Of a stretch of 64,000 bases of DNA, positions 27,485 to 39,220 are shown one piece after another. A program made the translations under genes and the position numbers. The stretch spans positions 11,842,986 to 11,906,985 of the forward strand of contig JAVDOI010000003.1 in the NCBI GenBank assembly GCA_032191485.1, read 5' to 3'. Under the pieces are notes generated by a model that was not told the DNA's origin, did no database searches, and worked only from the letters and a program-made list of their open reading frames with translations. This stretch comes from Leptoclinus maculatus (lineage: Eukaryota > Chordata > Actinopteri > Perciformes > Stichaeidae). How positions within the stretch are numbered: position 1 is the stretch's first letter; the number at the start of each line of letters is the position of its first letter.

Positions 27485-28432
27485 GTAGTTTTGAAATTAC
27501 ATAACTAATGCTATAAATATTTATAGATGTTTGTCAGCACATAGCTTTATAGCAATAACAATAACTTATGAAAATCACTCCACCTACGGGGAATTTGGGA
27601 TAAGTACAGCGCAACCATCTGTTTGCTAAATAATAGATATGCAGAATAAACATAGACTGTGTTATCAACTGATAAAATCAAGACCTGTAACAGTGTCTGA
27701 GCCTGAATTTTGTTACACTGAAAGTGTTACATTTAATTGATGAATGTGTTCCTCTAGGAATTTATAAGACATTTGTAACAATACTGAACTGATCCTATAA
27801 TGCTTTTATCCAATCCAAAAAACAGGTAAAATCTGGCATGCAAAAACTAAAATCCATTTATATTTAGACAATATATTGTAAATGGCCTTGCCTTAAAATG
27901 ACAAAAGAAACAAGATGTACTTTGAAATTTCAGAACTTCACTCTAAAACCTAACCACATATCAATGCTACAGCCCCTTTTATTTAAAGTTGTTGTGTTCA
28001 TTCCAGGTTTTCTTCATATTTATTTATATTGTGATATTGTACTACTAACGATCAAAAATGTTGCTTTATTTCTAAATTCGTTTTTAACATCGAAAACAAC
28101 TGTGCCATGTGTTCTGCCACAAAGCCACCCACTCCAGGACCTGCTATCACTGAATGGGTAAGGTGTTGTTGTAATTAATTGTATTTGTGCATTTGTTAAT
28201 GGATCAAAGTTTTTCTTTTGGCATTGTGTAGATTTAATTGAGAATGGACAGTATAAGGCTGAGGGTAGAGAGAGAATGGGAATGTTGTGTAAGAAAGGTC
28301 GCCATTCAGAGTCATATCAGTGATATTGCGGTTTACTCCTCTGCCACTAGGGCACCTCTTGTTTTAATCTTGGCTATGCAAACAAGATGGTGTACCTTCT
28401 TTTGAGATTCCTCCTTATTCTCTTCCTCACAG

Positions 28433-28577
28433 CAACATGAACATCGGAGGCATCGTCTTCCCTCTGGAGCAGCAGTCCAGGGACGAGGAGTCGGTGGTTT
28501 ATCACGCGCATTACGACACCGAGGGCGTCCCGCACACCAAGAGCGGAGACCGGCAACCCGTCCAAGTCAGTATGGAG
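28433..28577 (+). CDS. cnrip1: cnrip1 coding exon 2
   Basis: The acceptor is CTCTTCCTCACAG and the exon opens with C, the third base of a split codon, then AAC ATG AAC. It contains the IGGIVFPLE and YDTEGVPHTKSGDRQP blocks. The donor is GAG|GTAAGA and the exon ends on a complete codon. Confidence 0.92.
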
Positions 28578-28876
28578 GTAAGACAACTGAGTCACAGAGA
28601 CCTTTTCATCAGATATCAGAGGGCGTTTGCTCAGAGAAGTGCAGAAATCTTTTTTTTGATCCATCAAATCAAAGAGCAGAATTGAAGATTTTTTTGTCTC
28701 TTCCTGTCCAGTTTAACAAAGCAGGGACGTTTGAGACGGTCTGGCAGGCGAAATACTACAATTACTACAAGAGGGAGCGCTGCCAGTTCGGCAACAAATT
28801 CAGCAGCATCGAGTACGAATGCAAGCCCAACGAGACGCGGACCCTCATGTGGGTCAACAAGGAGGCGTTCAACTGA
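28433..28876 (+). CDS. cnrip1: CNRIP1 (CB1 cannabinoid receptor-interacting protein 1), last two coding exons; 5' partial
   Basis: CNRIP1 is a small cytosolic beta-sandwich protein that binds the C-terminal tail of the CB1 cannabinoid receptor and dampens its signalling. Two exons join in frame, 28433-28577 and 28712-28876, with a clean donor (GAG|GTAAGA) and acceptor (TGTCCAG|TTT). They encode the C-terminal ~102 of about 164 residues. Family signatures visible are NMNIGGIVFPLE, YDTEGVPHTKSGDRQP, GTFETVWQAKYYNYYKRE and the near-invariant ending IEYECKPNETRTLMWVNKEAF. The stop is TGA at 28874. The first exon (start codon and about 60 residues) was searched for by motif and not found, so intron 1 probably runs off the left edge. 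Exon 2 begins with the last base of a split codon. Teleosts carry two paralogues (cnrip1a and cnrip1b); I cannot say firmly which this is. Confidence 0.93.
   Translation, partial: QHEHRRHRLPSGAAVQGRGVGGLSRALRHRGRPAHQERRPATRPSQYGGKTTESQRPFHQISEGVCSEKCRNLFFDPSNQRAELKIFLSLPVQFNKAGTFETVWQAKYYNYYKRERCQFGNKFSSIEYECKPNETRTLMWVNKEAFN
28712..28876 (+). CDS. cnrip1: cnrip1 terminal coding exon 3
   Basis: The acceptor is CTTCCTGTCCAG. The exon reads FNKAGTFETVWQ through CKPNETRTLMWVNKEAFN to TGA. These 54 residues are the most conserved part of the family. Confidence 0.93.
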   Translation, partial: FNKAGTFETVWQAKYYNYYKRERCQFGNKFSSIEYECKPNETRTLMWVNKEAFN

Positions 28877-28933
28877 GCCGGCTCGTCCCTCCACTGTCCA
28901 CACACACACCAGGACTTTGAACATCAGCATCCC

Positions 28934-28939
28934 AATAAA
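28934..28939 (+). terminator. Candidate poly(A) signal of cnrip1
   Basis: A canonical AATAAA lies 58 bases after the cnrip1 stop codon and is the first one downstream. It would give a very short 3' UTR. No transcript evidence is available. Confidence 0.45.
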
Positions 28940-29325
28940 AAGACGGCCTTATCTTAGAGGCGTGCGTGAAGTAAGCAAAGGGGTCAGGTATTTGTGTTGT
29001 CAGAAAGAGGAGAGAACATAGCTGTTTGCTATGCTGGTCTTTAAAGGCCAGCACAACAAAATAGTTTTGTTCAGGAATCCTACACAATGACTTACGTTAA
29101 CTGCACACAGCATGCTCATGTTTGCCAGCCAGGCTCGATTTAAAAATGTTTTGTATCAAAGGGAACTAAAGGGATGGAACGTGGGAAAAGATCTGAGGCT
29201 TAAAAGTGCAGTTCTGTCTAAAGAGAGCGATCATGTATCCGACTTTTAAGTTTCAACCCCCGTCACTCACCGTGTGGGTTGGACTTCAAACATCAAGAGA
29301 CGCTCCACATGAGGAGTGTTCAGGG

Positions 29326-29945
29326 TTAAAGGAACAATCGGACATTTTATTGAGATACACAGTCACATGAGAAGATTTATATATAAGATTTATATACATT
29401 TAATTTCCATGTCATATGGAAATGTGTCCTATATATATTTAGCCTCGTAACTCGTTAAATTTTGACTTCCCAGTTCAAATAAAATGCAGCATTCGTCCTA
29501 TTTATCTCCCACAACCTACTAGTACGAGGCTATTTCTTTTACTAGCATGCTACTACTTAATCAGCACATTTATCTTTGTTGGGTGTAAATAGCCAAATAG
29601 CTGCCGCATGACCATTCTCACCTGGGGTGCAAATAAACACGCCGTATATGGTTTGCAATCAACGTTTAAAGCCATGTGACGTGACTCGACGTACATTTAA
29701 AAAGAGGAGTGGACATTTTGACTTTCCCCCTTTAGTTAGGGTTTGTCAAAAGAGAATAAAATATATACTTTCCAACTAATGCAAAACTGTCAGATTTTGC
29801 TTGCTAACACGCTAGTTAGCATCTTGTAGTCGGCAGGCTTTAGATGACAGTTAGGACATAAATTCACATCGATGTTCTAGCTTCTTACTCTGGAGGAGAG
29901 AATAAACAAGTGTCATCCCAAAAAATGTTCCAAATGTTCCTTTAA
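29326..29945. mobile_element. Second element with TTAA-type inverted ends (~620 bp)
   Basis: The left end is TTAAAGGAACAATCGGACAT and the right end, reverse-complemented, is TTAAAGGAACATTTGGAACA. The first ten bases are identical. The interior includes GCTAACACGCTAGTTAGC and no coding potential. It lies about 390 bases after the cnrip1 poly(A) signal. Confidence 0.5.
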
Positions 29946-29985
29946 AGTGGAGTTAAAAAAAGAAGCCTTCAAATTGTGAGCAATA

Positions 29986-29998
29986 CCCCCCCCCCCCC
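29986..29998. repeat. Poly-C tract (13)
   Basis: A homopolymer just outside the right end of the 29326-29945 element. Confidence 0.85.
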
Positions 29999-30355
29999 TT
30001 ATGGTTAAATGTATCGCAGCACACGTTGTGACTAGCTAGCATGGTGTCAGCTGAAGACCAGGATGGAAGACACCTATGGGTGGAAGAAGTATTTCATGTT
30101 ATTTATAAAACTGCGTGGATGTGTCAGTGAGAGAGAAGAGACGACGTGTGAAAGTGTGTATTGTGATAGGTTTATGTATTATTGTGTTATTTACTGGAGA
30201 AATCCACCTAATACACATAAACACTGTTTAAAACAAACAGGTAGCAGAAAAAGGAATGTTTCTTCTCCCTCTTGAAGACAACTGTCAACTACAGATGCTG
30301 TGTTTTCATGTTCAGGTAGGAGCTCTGGTGCTCTGAGTGTTTGTGGCAGCAGGGC

Positions 30356-30356
<1 letters not shown>

Positions 30357-30437
<81 letters not shown>

Positions 30438-30449
30438 TGTGTCTGTGTG

Positions 30450-30486
<37 letters not shown>
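30357..30486. repeat. Compound (GT)n microsatellite
   Basis: Two long GT runs are separated by GAGAGAGTGTGTCTGTGTGT. The long frames here on both strands are artefacts of this repeat. Confidence 0.95.
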
Positions 30487-30487
<1 letters not shown>

Positions 30488-30601
30488 CACAAAAAGAGAA
30501 TCAAGCAGTGTGTATGTGTAGCAGTGTATCTACAATTTGTGACAATTCCTATCCAGGGACGGGATTCTCTGGGGGACTTCCAGGAAATTACCCCTGCAGC
30601 A

Positions 30602-30615
30602 CCCCCCCCCCCCCC
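30602..30615. repeat. Poly-C tract (14)
   Basis: A cytosine homopolymer. Confidence 0.85.
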
Positions 30616-33600
30616 AACTGACACAGTGGCACCGAAATGTTACAGCAGCCCATTTTTTTAAAAGCCATTTCGTTTTTCACTCTTGTGTTGGACTTGCGGT
30701 AATGGGCTCCTCTCACTCCACAAGGTTCCATCTGTAATACACATTCAACCCAGTACTCCCAGTACTCGCTGACCTCAAACAGTGGATGCAATTATGACAG
30801 CCTCATGCCCTACTGAACTGCGCTGCCAGACTGCTTTTAGCCAGGCAGAGCCCGGCGCTGTGCTCCATATGCACCGTGAAGTTTTCCCTCTCCAATCCCT
30901 TCAGGGTTGAATTTTAAATATGACATCATTGTAAGCCAGAAGGCAAAAATGAACCTTTTAATGGTTCTCAAATCACAAATGCAGCCTCACACATAGAAAC
31001 CGTACAATACCTCTTTGATTTCTTACAAGCATGTGAAGCAAAACCGAAAATGTCTATTCTTTCATTGACAGGCCTCCGCACAGAATTAGAGGAGTATTCC
31101 TTCAGGATTATACACAGACCCCCTCAATCTTTAGTCCAGGGACACGTAAGGTCCGACAGTGAGCTGTGTGATTCTATACAGAGATCCTTACGTACATTAC
31201 AGTTGGATGGTTTCAGGAGGATGGAAGATGGGGATCAGGAATAAAGTCTTCCAGTAGATTGCTCTCCATCGATGGTTTCAGTAAGTGCAATTCGTGCTGA
31301 GGTTTCCCTCCTATTGGGTCCATTCTCCTCTGACAAGAAGTTAATCAGGCAAGAGGCATGGTGAACCCACATATATTGGCTGGTTAGCAGGAAGTGACTA
31401 GAAAGATGTATGTTAGGCTTTAGGGATTCCCCACTGTGATGCACCAACATCACAACACAAAGAATAAATCCAGGGAGTGACACTGAACATTGTGCACAAG
31501 GTGCTTCCATGCCGAGAAATCTTGTGTTAAAAGCCACAACGAGACCATTCAGAGGATCAGTGCATGGCTTTAAGTAGCTATTGAAAGGGTTTTTGACAAG
31601 AGACTGCATCCAACATCCTGATATTAAATGACTTTCTTAAACTCCTGTTATATTTTTAGCTATAGCGCCGTGGCTTTCTATTATATGAAATATAATAGAA
31701 ATTAAATTTGGTTCAGACATCCATGTCCCTGAATTGTAATAACTGTAATGATACACTGACTTTTCCTGTAGCGCCAGGTCGTGTATTGGTTTTGAATATT
31801 TCACTCAGCATCATCTACAGTGATTTAATTGTAATACATTTAGATACAGCATATATACAGTATGCTTGTCTATATGAAAGGCAGATGTAAACCTGTTTTA
31901 AACCCGGAGATTGAGCTGTGCATGAATGCATAAGGTTAACTTACAACAGTGACTATAACAATACAACATTGTTGATTTTTCATAAATACTATGCCAAATT
32001 TACAGTAATGCAGTAGTTGGGAAGTAGCAGGAAAGGAAAGTGTGCCCTGCATTGTTAGAAACATAATACCTCATCCAAAATCACAAAGAAACGGAAGTTA
32101 ATGTTTACATTTTTAACGTGAGTTCATGCCTGTCTTCAGTAAACAATGCCATAGAGTAAGTCCGTACAGGTCTTTTGTTGGTTTTGTCTATTTGCTTTGT
32201 GGGTACAACCCTCCCCTCATGATTTGGCAGTGAAGCATTTCAATTATTACAGAAAGCAGCATGTGTTTGGGATACTTCCTTCAGTAATAAAACCAATATT
32301 GCGAGATAATTATCATGGATTTTACAATATGCCCGCTGCATTTCTCCTGGAGGGGAAACTGTCAAGCGTTTGCAGATGGATTTTGCTTTTTATTAGCTCA
32401 CAGTAAAACACTGCCTCACTATCTTAGATGTAATACAATCACCAGCTTTATAGTCAAGGGAACCTGCAATAAAAAAATCAACGCATCAGTGGTTGCATAC
32501 CAATGTAGTGTGCAACATAATGCATATTATACATTATGTACTCATGTTGTTTTATGTTTTGGCTTTATATGTAATTAATGTCCAGATGGGCCCACAGTGT
32601 GTAGCTGCTGCTTTTTCATACAGTTTGCTTCTGAGCAGGTCAGCCACATACAGAGCTCTACAGTGTATTTTTCTTCCTGAATTCCTTGTTTTTTTTATTG
32701 CTGTCAGAACGTGATACAATATATATAACTCTATTTCTTATTCTTGAAGATAAAGGCATTTTTGTTTTATTAACTGGAGAGTGACAGGGATGATGGGAGC
32801 TAACGAAGGATCGACATGTCAAGGTTCCTGAGCTGCATTGAAACCGAATCCCTGGTACGGATCATGGCTGCATTCAACTGATATAAGGGAATGGCTTCCC
32901 TTTTTATCATCCAGAATGTCCCTATAAGATGACACGTTAAACCAACTACAGGGCAGTTGTGGCTAATTATTTCAACCTTTATTGCAGACGCAAATCCACT
33001 GCCAGCTCTTTCCAGCCACCCATGTATTTGCCTCAGTTTAATTTACTGCTTGGAAGGTAATTCTGCAGTTTTAGTACATTTTACTTCAGCCCTGTATGAC
33101 AGAAAAGCACTAGTACATCCTACGAATCACAGGGAGCAGCAGGTTAGTCTCTCCGACTGTCTCTTTGCAGCCTGTCAGAATGAGCCATGGCAGAGCAGGT
33201 GGGCTTGTCCCACCACAGAGATGTATGCATCAGGAAGCTGTAAATCCTCCACCGCCTTCCATTTGTTTACGCCTCCTGTTTCCCGCCAAACAAACTACTA
33301 GATTTCCCATGAGAGAGCCCGACCCACACACGACGTCCTCAGTGGACATGCTTTACGGGCGTCACAGCCAGATGAAAACAGTTAAAACACCATTTTTAAA
33401 AAGATGTGTTTGTGCGGAGGGGAGAGCAAGGTTTAGATTCAGCTCAATTATTACCACAAAATGAGAGGATGTGCTATAAATCGGCATGCCGATCATGCCT
33501 GTCATTCTTTTGAAAAAATGCCCTGATTTATTTCGCAGACAAGCAATTATGCTCAAATTTTATTTGAACCCATCTTCTGATTCATGCATCAAACACTGGG

Positions 33601-34060
33601 GCAGGTGGACAAGGAGTAGGAGCTGCCATAAGGGTGGGAAAGCGAATTTGTCAAACCAGTAATGCTGATACAACATGGGCAGTATATGCAGAGTACACAC
33701 ATATAATGTGATCAGGTTGATTTTACACTTTTTACTTCAAACCATGTTAATTACATGGTATAAAGCATACTTTACATGTTTGATGTTGGACTACAAATAT
33801 GCTGCTTTTCTTTACTTTAGGATCATCTGAATAGAATAATGTCTTTGATGTCAAGCTCATTAAAAAGAGTATTCACACTGAGATTTCCAGCTCTTTCTCT
33901 CTTAAAGGAAAACCAAATTATGTCAAAGCTGCCATCCCAGATGGATTCTGTTAATTAGGTGCACTGCAATTTCAGCACAAGCTTCTCAATTTATTTTTTC
34001 TAACACTGATTTGAGATGGTTTAACCGGGGCTACATCTTGTCTAAACCTCGTGTGAGCGT

Positions 34061-34190
<130 letters not shown>

Positions 34191-36145
34191 ACCTAATATT
34201 TGAGTTTTATGTCTCCATGCCAAAATGTTTTATTTACGCGGTGCCTTACAGACGAGTTGACATATTTCACCAGTGAAGGCCGTGACCCTGGTTGTTTATT
34301 TCCCATGATGAAATTGTCCAGAGGTTGATGACTCCGTAAATAAACAGTTCATGGAGCAGTAGCTCTTGCCTTCCGGTGACCAATGTAATTCTTAATGTGT
34401 AATCATCGTAGGGCAGATGTGGCTATACACGTGTCCTGCATCTTCTCTATTGTAACAATTCAAAGAGCCTTATAAACACCACCGGCATCCTCTCAACACA
34501 AGGGACAGCTTTGTCTCAGGGTGTCATTTCTACGGCTAAATATCCTATTTTGTAAAAGTGCAACACCTCCCCCACCGCTTTCACAGTTTCATTCCTGTTT
34601 GAAATGGTCTCAAATAAAAAAACTGCCAAAATGAAAAAAACCTATAGAGGGCTTTTGATGTTTTTATTTTTTTGTGGAAAAGGGGACCATATTTCATTAT
34701 ATCATTCTATAAAAGATACTACAATTGGGCAGCTATCAACGCTAAGGCAGCAAAGGACAATATGCCTTTAACAAGAACAGATTGTCTGGTGTATAATCAG
34801 AAGCATTTATTTTGCTTTATTTTGTTAGTTGTTTTTTTTGCTAAAAGATTTAAATACATCCTGAATTTCCATCAATTCAACTAAATGCAATTATTGAGTT
34901 AGTGCACTCATAAGACAGGAATTTAGTCCTGACCTTTTTATTAGGTAATTATACATTTGCTGTTATAGCCTGCTTGTGGGAGGTGTGAAGATTAGCACCA
35001 TTATAATGTGTTATTTAATGTATTTATTCAATATAAATGCAGGCTATTAGAATTGTATCCCGTTTCACTGGTAACTTTGGCTTCTCTTGGTTCTGCACAC
35101 AACATGGCAGTCTTACACATAATCCTGACGCTACAAGACAGACAAACGTCAAAAATCCAACAATCTCCTTGCAATGGAAGGGACACATCATCGGGGCCTC
35201 CCAAACCCAATTACACCCAATAAGCAGACCTGCTCATACAGAATTGGATCTAATTTACTGACAATGAATGGACACCATGTGGCAGGAGTTGTCTGTTAAC
35301 ACCAGAACAGCTGAAACCAGGGCTACAACACAGAAACAGGAAGTCTGGCAACTGCTGCAGCAGCTTACATTAGTGATTTTTCTTCTTGTTTTTCCTTTGA
35401 TTTAGAAAATCTATTTTGTCACAATGACCTCAAACCATTATCTTCTGAAAATGTCGGGTTCAAGAGTGCAATGGTCCTGTATACGATCCTTTACTTCCTA
35501 CGGTGCATTTAGTCAAATTACTTATTGTAATTCAATCTCATCGTACCGTCTTAATTGAGCTATGCATGTTCTATAAGTCACCATTCGATGTAGTTTTTTT
35601 ACCCGAGCCACCTCACCGTGCTTTGTCAGCACAATTTACTGCTTATAGATCCACTGCATGGACAATCTATAAAGTCCTCCCTCCTCATCACGCCCACGCA
35701 GCTGTTAGAAACTGTGTTGCAGAGGGAGAAATTAAAGGGCCAAGCAAACAGGAATCTATAAACATATTATGTCCTGTTGTTAATGGAAATGTCATCAGCA
35801 GAAATTCCACAGCTCTATTGAGCGATGAGCCAATTTCCCTTACTCTCTCTAAACCACTCGCATGTAAAACGATTGGAAATTCCCAGGATTAAGTGTGTAC
35901 AGTACCAGTTCACCGCAAAAAAATAAAACTACCAAACTTTCCAACCAATTAAATTTAAAAGCCTCTTATCCTTGGTTTTAAATGGACCATAATAAAAAGG
36001 AATTTGAGAGTAGAAGTGGAGAGCTTTTCTTGGAGGATAAATAATGACACATAAACATTTACTGTGTGTGGCCAGTCCCTGCCGGTCATTTCCCTCCTCT
36101 GCCTTTCCACAATAATCCCCATACCTATTGAGTTATCATAGAGTG

Positions 36146-36147
<2 letters not shown>

Positions 36148-36190
<43 letters not shown>
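36148..36190. repeat. (GT)n microsatellite
   Basis: About 21 GT units. Confidence 0.94.
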
Positions 36191-36191
<1 letters not shown>

Positions 36192-37200
36192 CTCTGAAGC
36201 CTGAATCAGTGGTTGATTGACCGTGACGCCGACTGCCGAGGCAGCAGCATCACACAGTCATGGTCATTCTGTGGGTCACTGAATAGGGAAAGAGACAACG
36301 CTTGACCTTTAATTTCATCATCGGCATCCCTTCAAACCTGGGTTGAATTCTACGGCTGGTTCAGATGAGTTCTATTCACTGCACAGTGGAGACAGAAGTT
36401 CACAACAAAACTGTAGAATTCTCTCTGACCAGAGTCAGTTTCTGGCCATGATTATATACCGGATCACAGGAAATAAGCTAAACAAACAGAGAGGGCTGGG
36501 CTAAACTAATCTTCTCTGGAAAGAAAAGGGACATTGAAACTATCGCCCAACATATATGTTCTGTGTTAGTCTCAGAGGGAGGAGGGCGTCTCAGAGACTC
36601 ACCTCGCATGCCTGTCTGGGTGGATTTACAAAAGCTTAATACTACTTTGTTTCACCGAGCAGAAGACCTCTCACGGGGCTGTCCTGTGCTCTTCCTCACA
36701 CTGTATCAAAGGTTTCACTCAATGTCAAATCTTTTCTCAGCACAGAGGTTACTGTCACAGCGATAATGTGAAAGAATATTCAGAAAAGTAAACTATAAAT
36801 TGTATAATTTCTTCTTCTACACGTGTTCTTTTTGAGGTTTCTTACATGAAGTCATGCAGGGGGAGCCAGATCAAATGAAAGTGTTCTCAGCGTTACATTG
36901 AAAAGCAGGAGTCGATATCACAGGGCTGCTTTGCCAGATAGTTTTGCTCGACTAGACTATGCTACTCTGATCAACAGTAATATCCAACAAATTACCATTT
37001 CACCAGCATGTAATAAGAGCGAAGATGAAATGGGCTCTGCAAAGAGCTTCAGTTTATCAGATTAGGAGCATGCAGTAGTCCCTGGGCTGTTTTAGGAAAG
37101 CTTTCACAGCAAATACACATTTTAACAAGATGTTTCAACAGATCAACATTTCAAAGGTAGCAGTTCTATGAGGCTGTGCAAAATGCTCAAATAAATAAAT

Positions 37201-37560
37201 CAGTATTCTGACACGCTCACATTACCAATGCAAACATGCTGATGGTTAGTAGGTACAATATTTTGCATGACATTTGCAAATAAGCACTATACATACTATA
37301 GTTGAGGCTGGTAGGAATGTCATTAGTTTTGCAGCTTTTTGTTCATAAACCACCTTGTTGTTGTTGTTGTTGCTAGAGGAAAAGTCTGGGAATTTATTAC
37401 AAATTTTCATGAGGGAAATATGAATATGTGTGTCAAATTGCTTGGCAATCCATCTAATAGCTGTTGAGACATTCCCCTAAAAAACAACATTGTCAACCTC
37501 ATGGTGGCGTTTTAGAGGAAAAATTAGAGATTCACATCAGTAGATCCGCGCAGCTAGCTT
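37201..37560. repeat. Teleost interspersed repeat fragment
   Basis: Stretches such as GAGGCTGGTAGGAATGTCAT, CAGCTTTTTGTTCATAAACC, CTTGGCAATCCATCTAATAG and GTCAACCTCATGGTGGCG match a dispersed repeat I recall from many bony-fish genomes. The limits and class are approximate. It contains a (TTG)6 run at 37354-37372. Confidence 0.5.
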
Positions 37561-39207
37561 GGTTCAAAATAAAATAAATTAACTTCAGGAAGCTAATACA
37601 TGTGTTTTGAGGCTTTATGTTTGTGCTGCAAGTGAACATTTTAGAAACAGGAATTTGACTGAAAAATACATTTGTTCAGATTGTTGTTCAAGACGCAGGG
37701 ATTTCCATTAGAAACACTCCCATTGGTTTGTTTGCAGTTGCTTTGATGCTTAATTTCCATTTTAATTGACCTTTAGTATATTGTCAATTTCTTGATTTAG
37801 CTATTGTCATCCAAAACTGTGTCATTATTTGCTCTTATTTTGGAAAACGGCATTAGTGGAATGTTATGAACATGAGCAGTTTTCAGTAACGACGCTGTAG
37901 TGACACACAGTAGCTCTGCTGTTATGTGTTTCTTTGTGGCTCAATTTAGACTCCTAGTGGCAGAAACTGAAAACTGCCTTTCCTTACAGCTGACTTTCTT
38001 TCTTTTCACGTCATATTCAGCTGGAGACACTTGTCTGTCCGGTGATATTTGTTTGTTTTCAGCTCATAAATCACTGGGCTATGGTGTTGTTATGAAAACC
38101 TCCTAGATCTCATCATTATTCTTTCCACTCGGACACCTTGAACGGGAGAAAGCAGCCAAATGTAACCACTTTGATGGATTGGCCCACACCTGCATGATTG
38201 TGTACGAAGAGGGGGAACACGGGTGAAGGAAAATGATGAAATGATGATCAGCAACAAGGCCGGTGTGGCTGCAGGTGTCTCGTTGACACTATAGCTTTAT
38301 TGACAGGTGGCGTGTGCCTATTTGAATTCATCACAGACATTGACCTCGTGACCTATTGCTCGTCTAGAAAAACCCTTAGGCTGATGCCAGTTGGCGCTGT
38401 GTAGACAAGACATTTACACCCTAAAAGCTTGACATGAGTGTACTGTTAGCTGGACTATGTAGCTGATACAACTGTCTCTCCATGGCTGATCTGCTGCGAT
38501 TAGCTTGATTGCACTTGTATTTTTGCATTAATGTGTCAATTATTTATTATAAATTTCACTAGAATGCTCTAAAATGACTATTGCAGTATGGCCATGCAGT
38601 GTGAAAGAGGGTTCTGTCTACCCTGCCAGAGATCCTGTGACTGTAAGCATCACGATCTCTGTTAGTGAGTAAGCAGCTGTGTCACTGTTCCTATCTTACA
38701 CCCTGACATCTTGTCTCATACGCATTTAAAGGGGCTGAGACAACAGCAGGAATAGAAGAGAGAAGAATGGAAAGAAAGCTTTCCATGAGAGACATATTAA
38801 TAAACGTGATGGTTAAGGGAGTATCAGAGGATGAGGAGGAGTGGGTGACAGACAGCAGTCATAGACATGTCAATTTAACAGCAAGAAGTCAATTATATTG
38901 TCGCTCAGTTAACCTCCCACACTGAGAAAGGAAACCCTGACTTCCTTTTTGCAGTCGGATGGCCTCGAACTCTCAGAATAAGCAATTCTGCAAATATGCA
39001 TTAATGTTCAAAAAACAAGATTTTCTCATTCCGTCAGTCTGAATACACCTGTATTCAACCTCTATCTGCAACGCTTCGTTTTAGTGAACGTCTCTTTAAG
39101 CCCCCTCCCGAAAAAGCCTAATCTGCTCTGATTGATTTACGATACAAAATATGGCTTATCTTTTCAAAGGTAGATGTCAAGCTGTGTGTGGAGAAACTCA
39201 GATGGAA

Positions 39208-39220
39208 GGGGGGGGGGGGG
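39208..39220. repeat. Poly-G tract (13)
   Basis: A guanine homopolymer. Confidence 0.85.

Noticed and set aside
35503..35892. 129-codon plus-strand frame
   Set aside because: It has no recognisable motif and lacks plausible splice or promoter signals.
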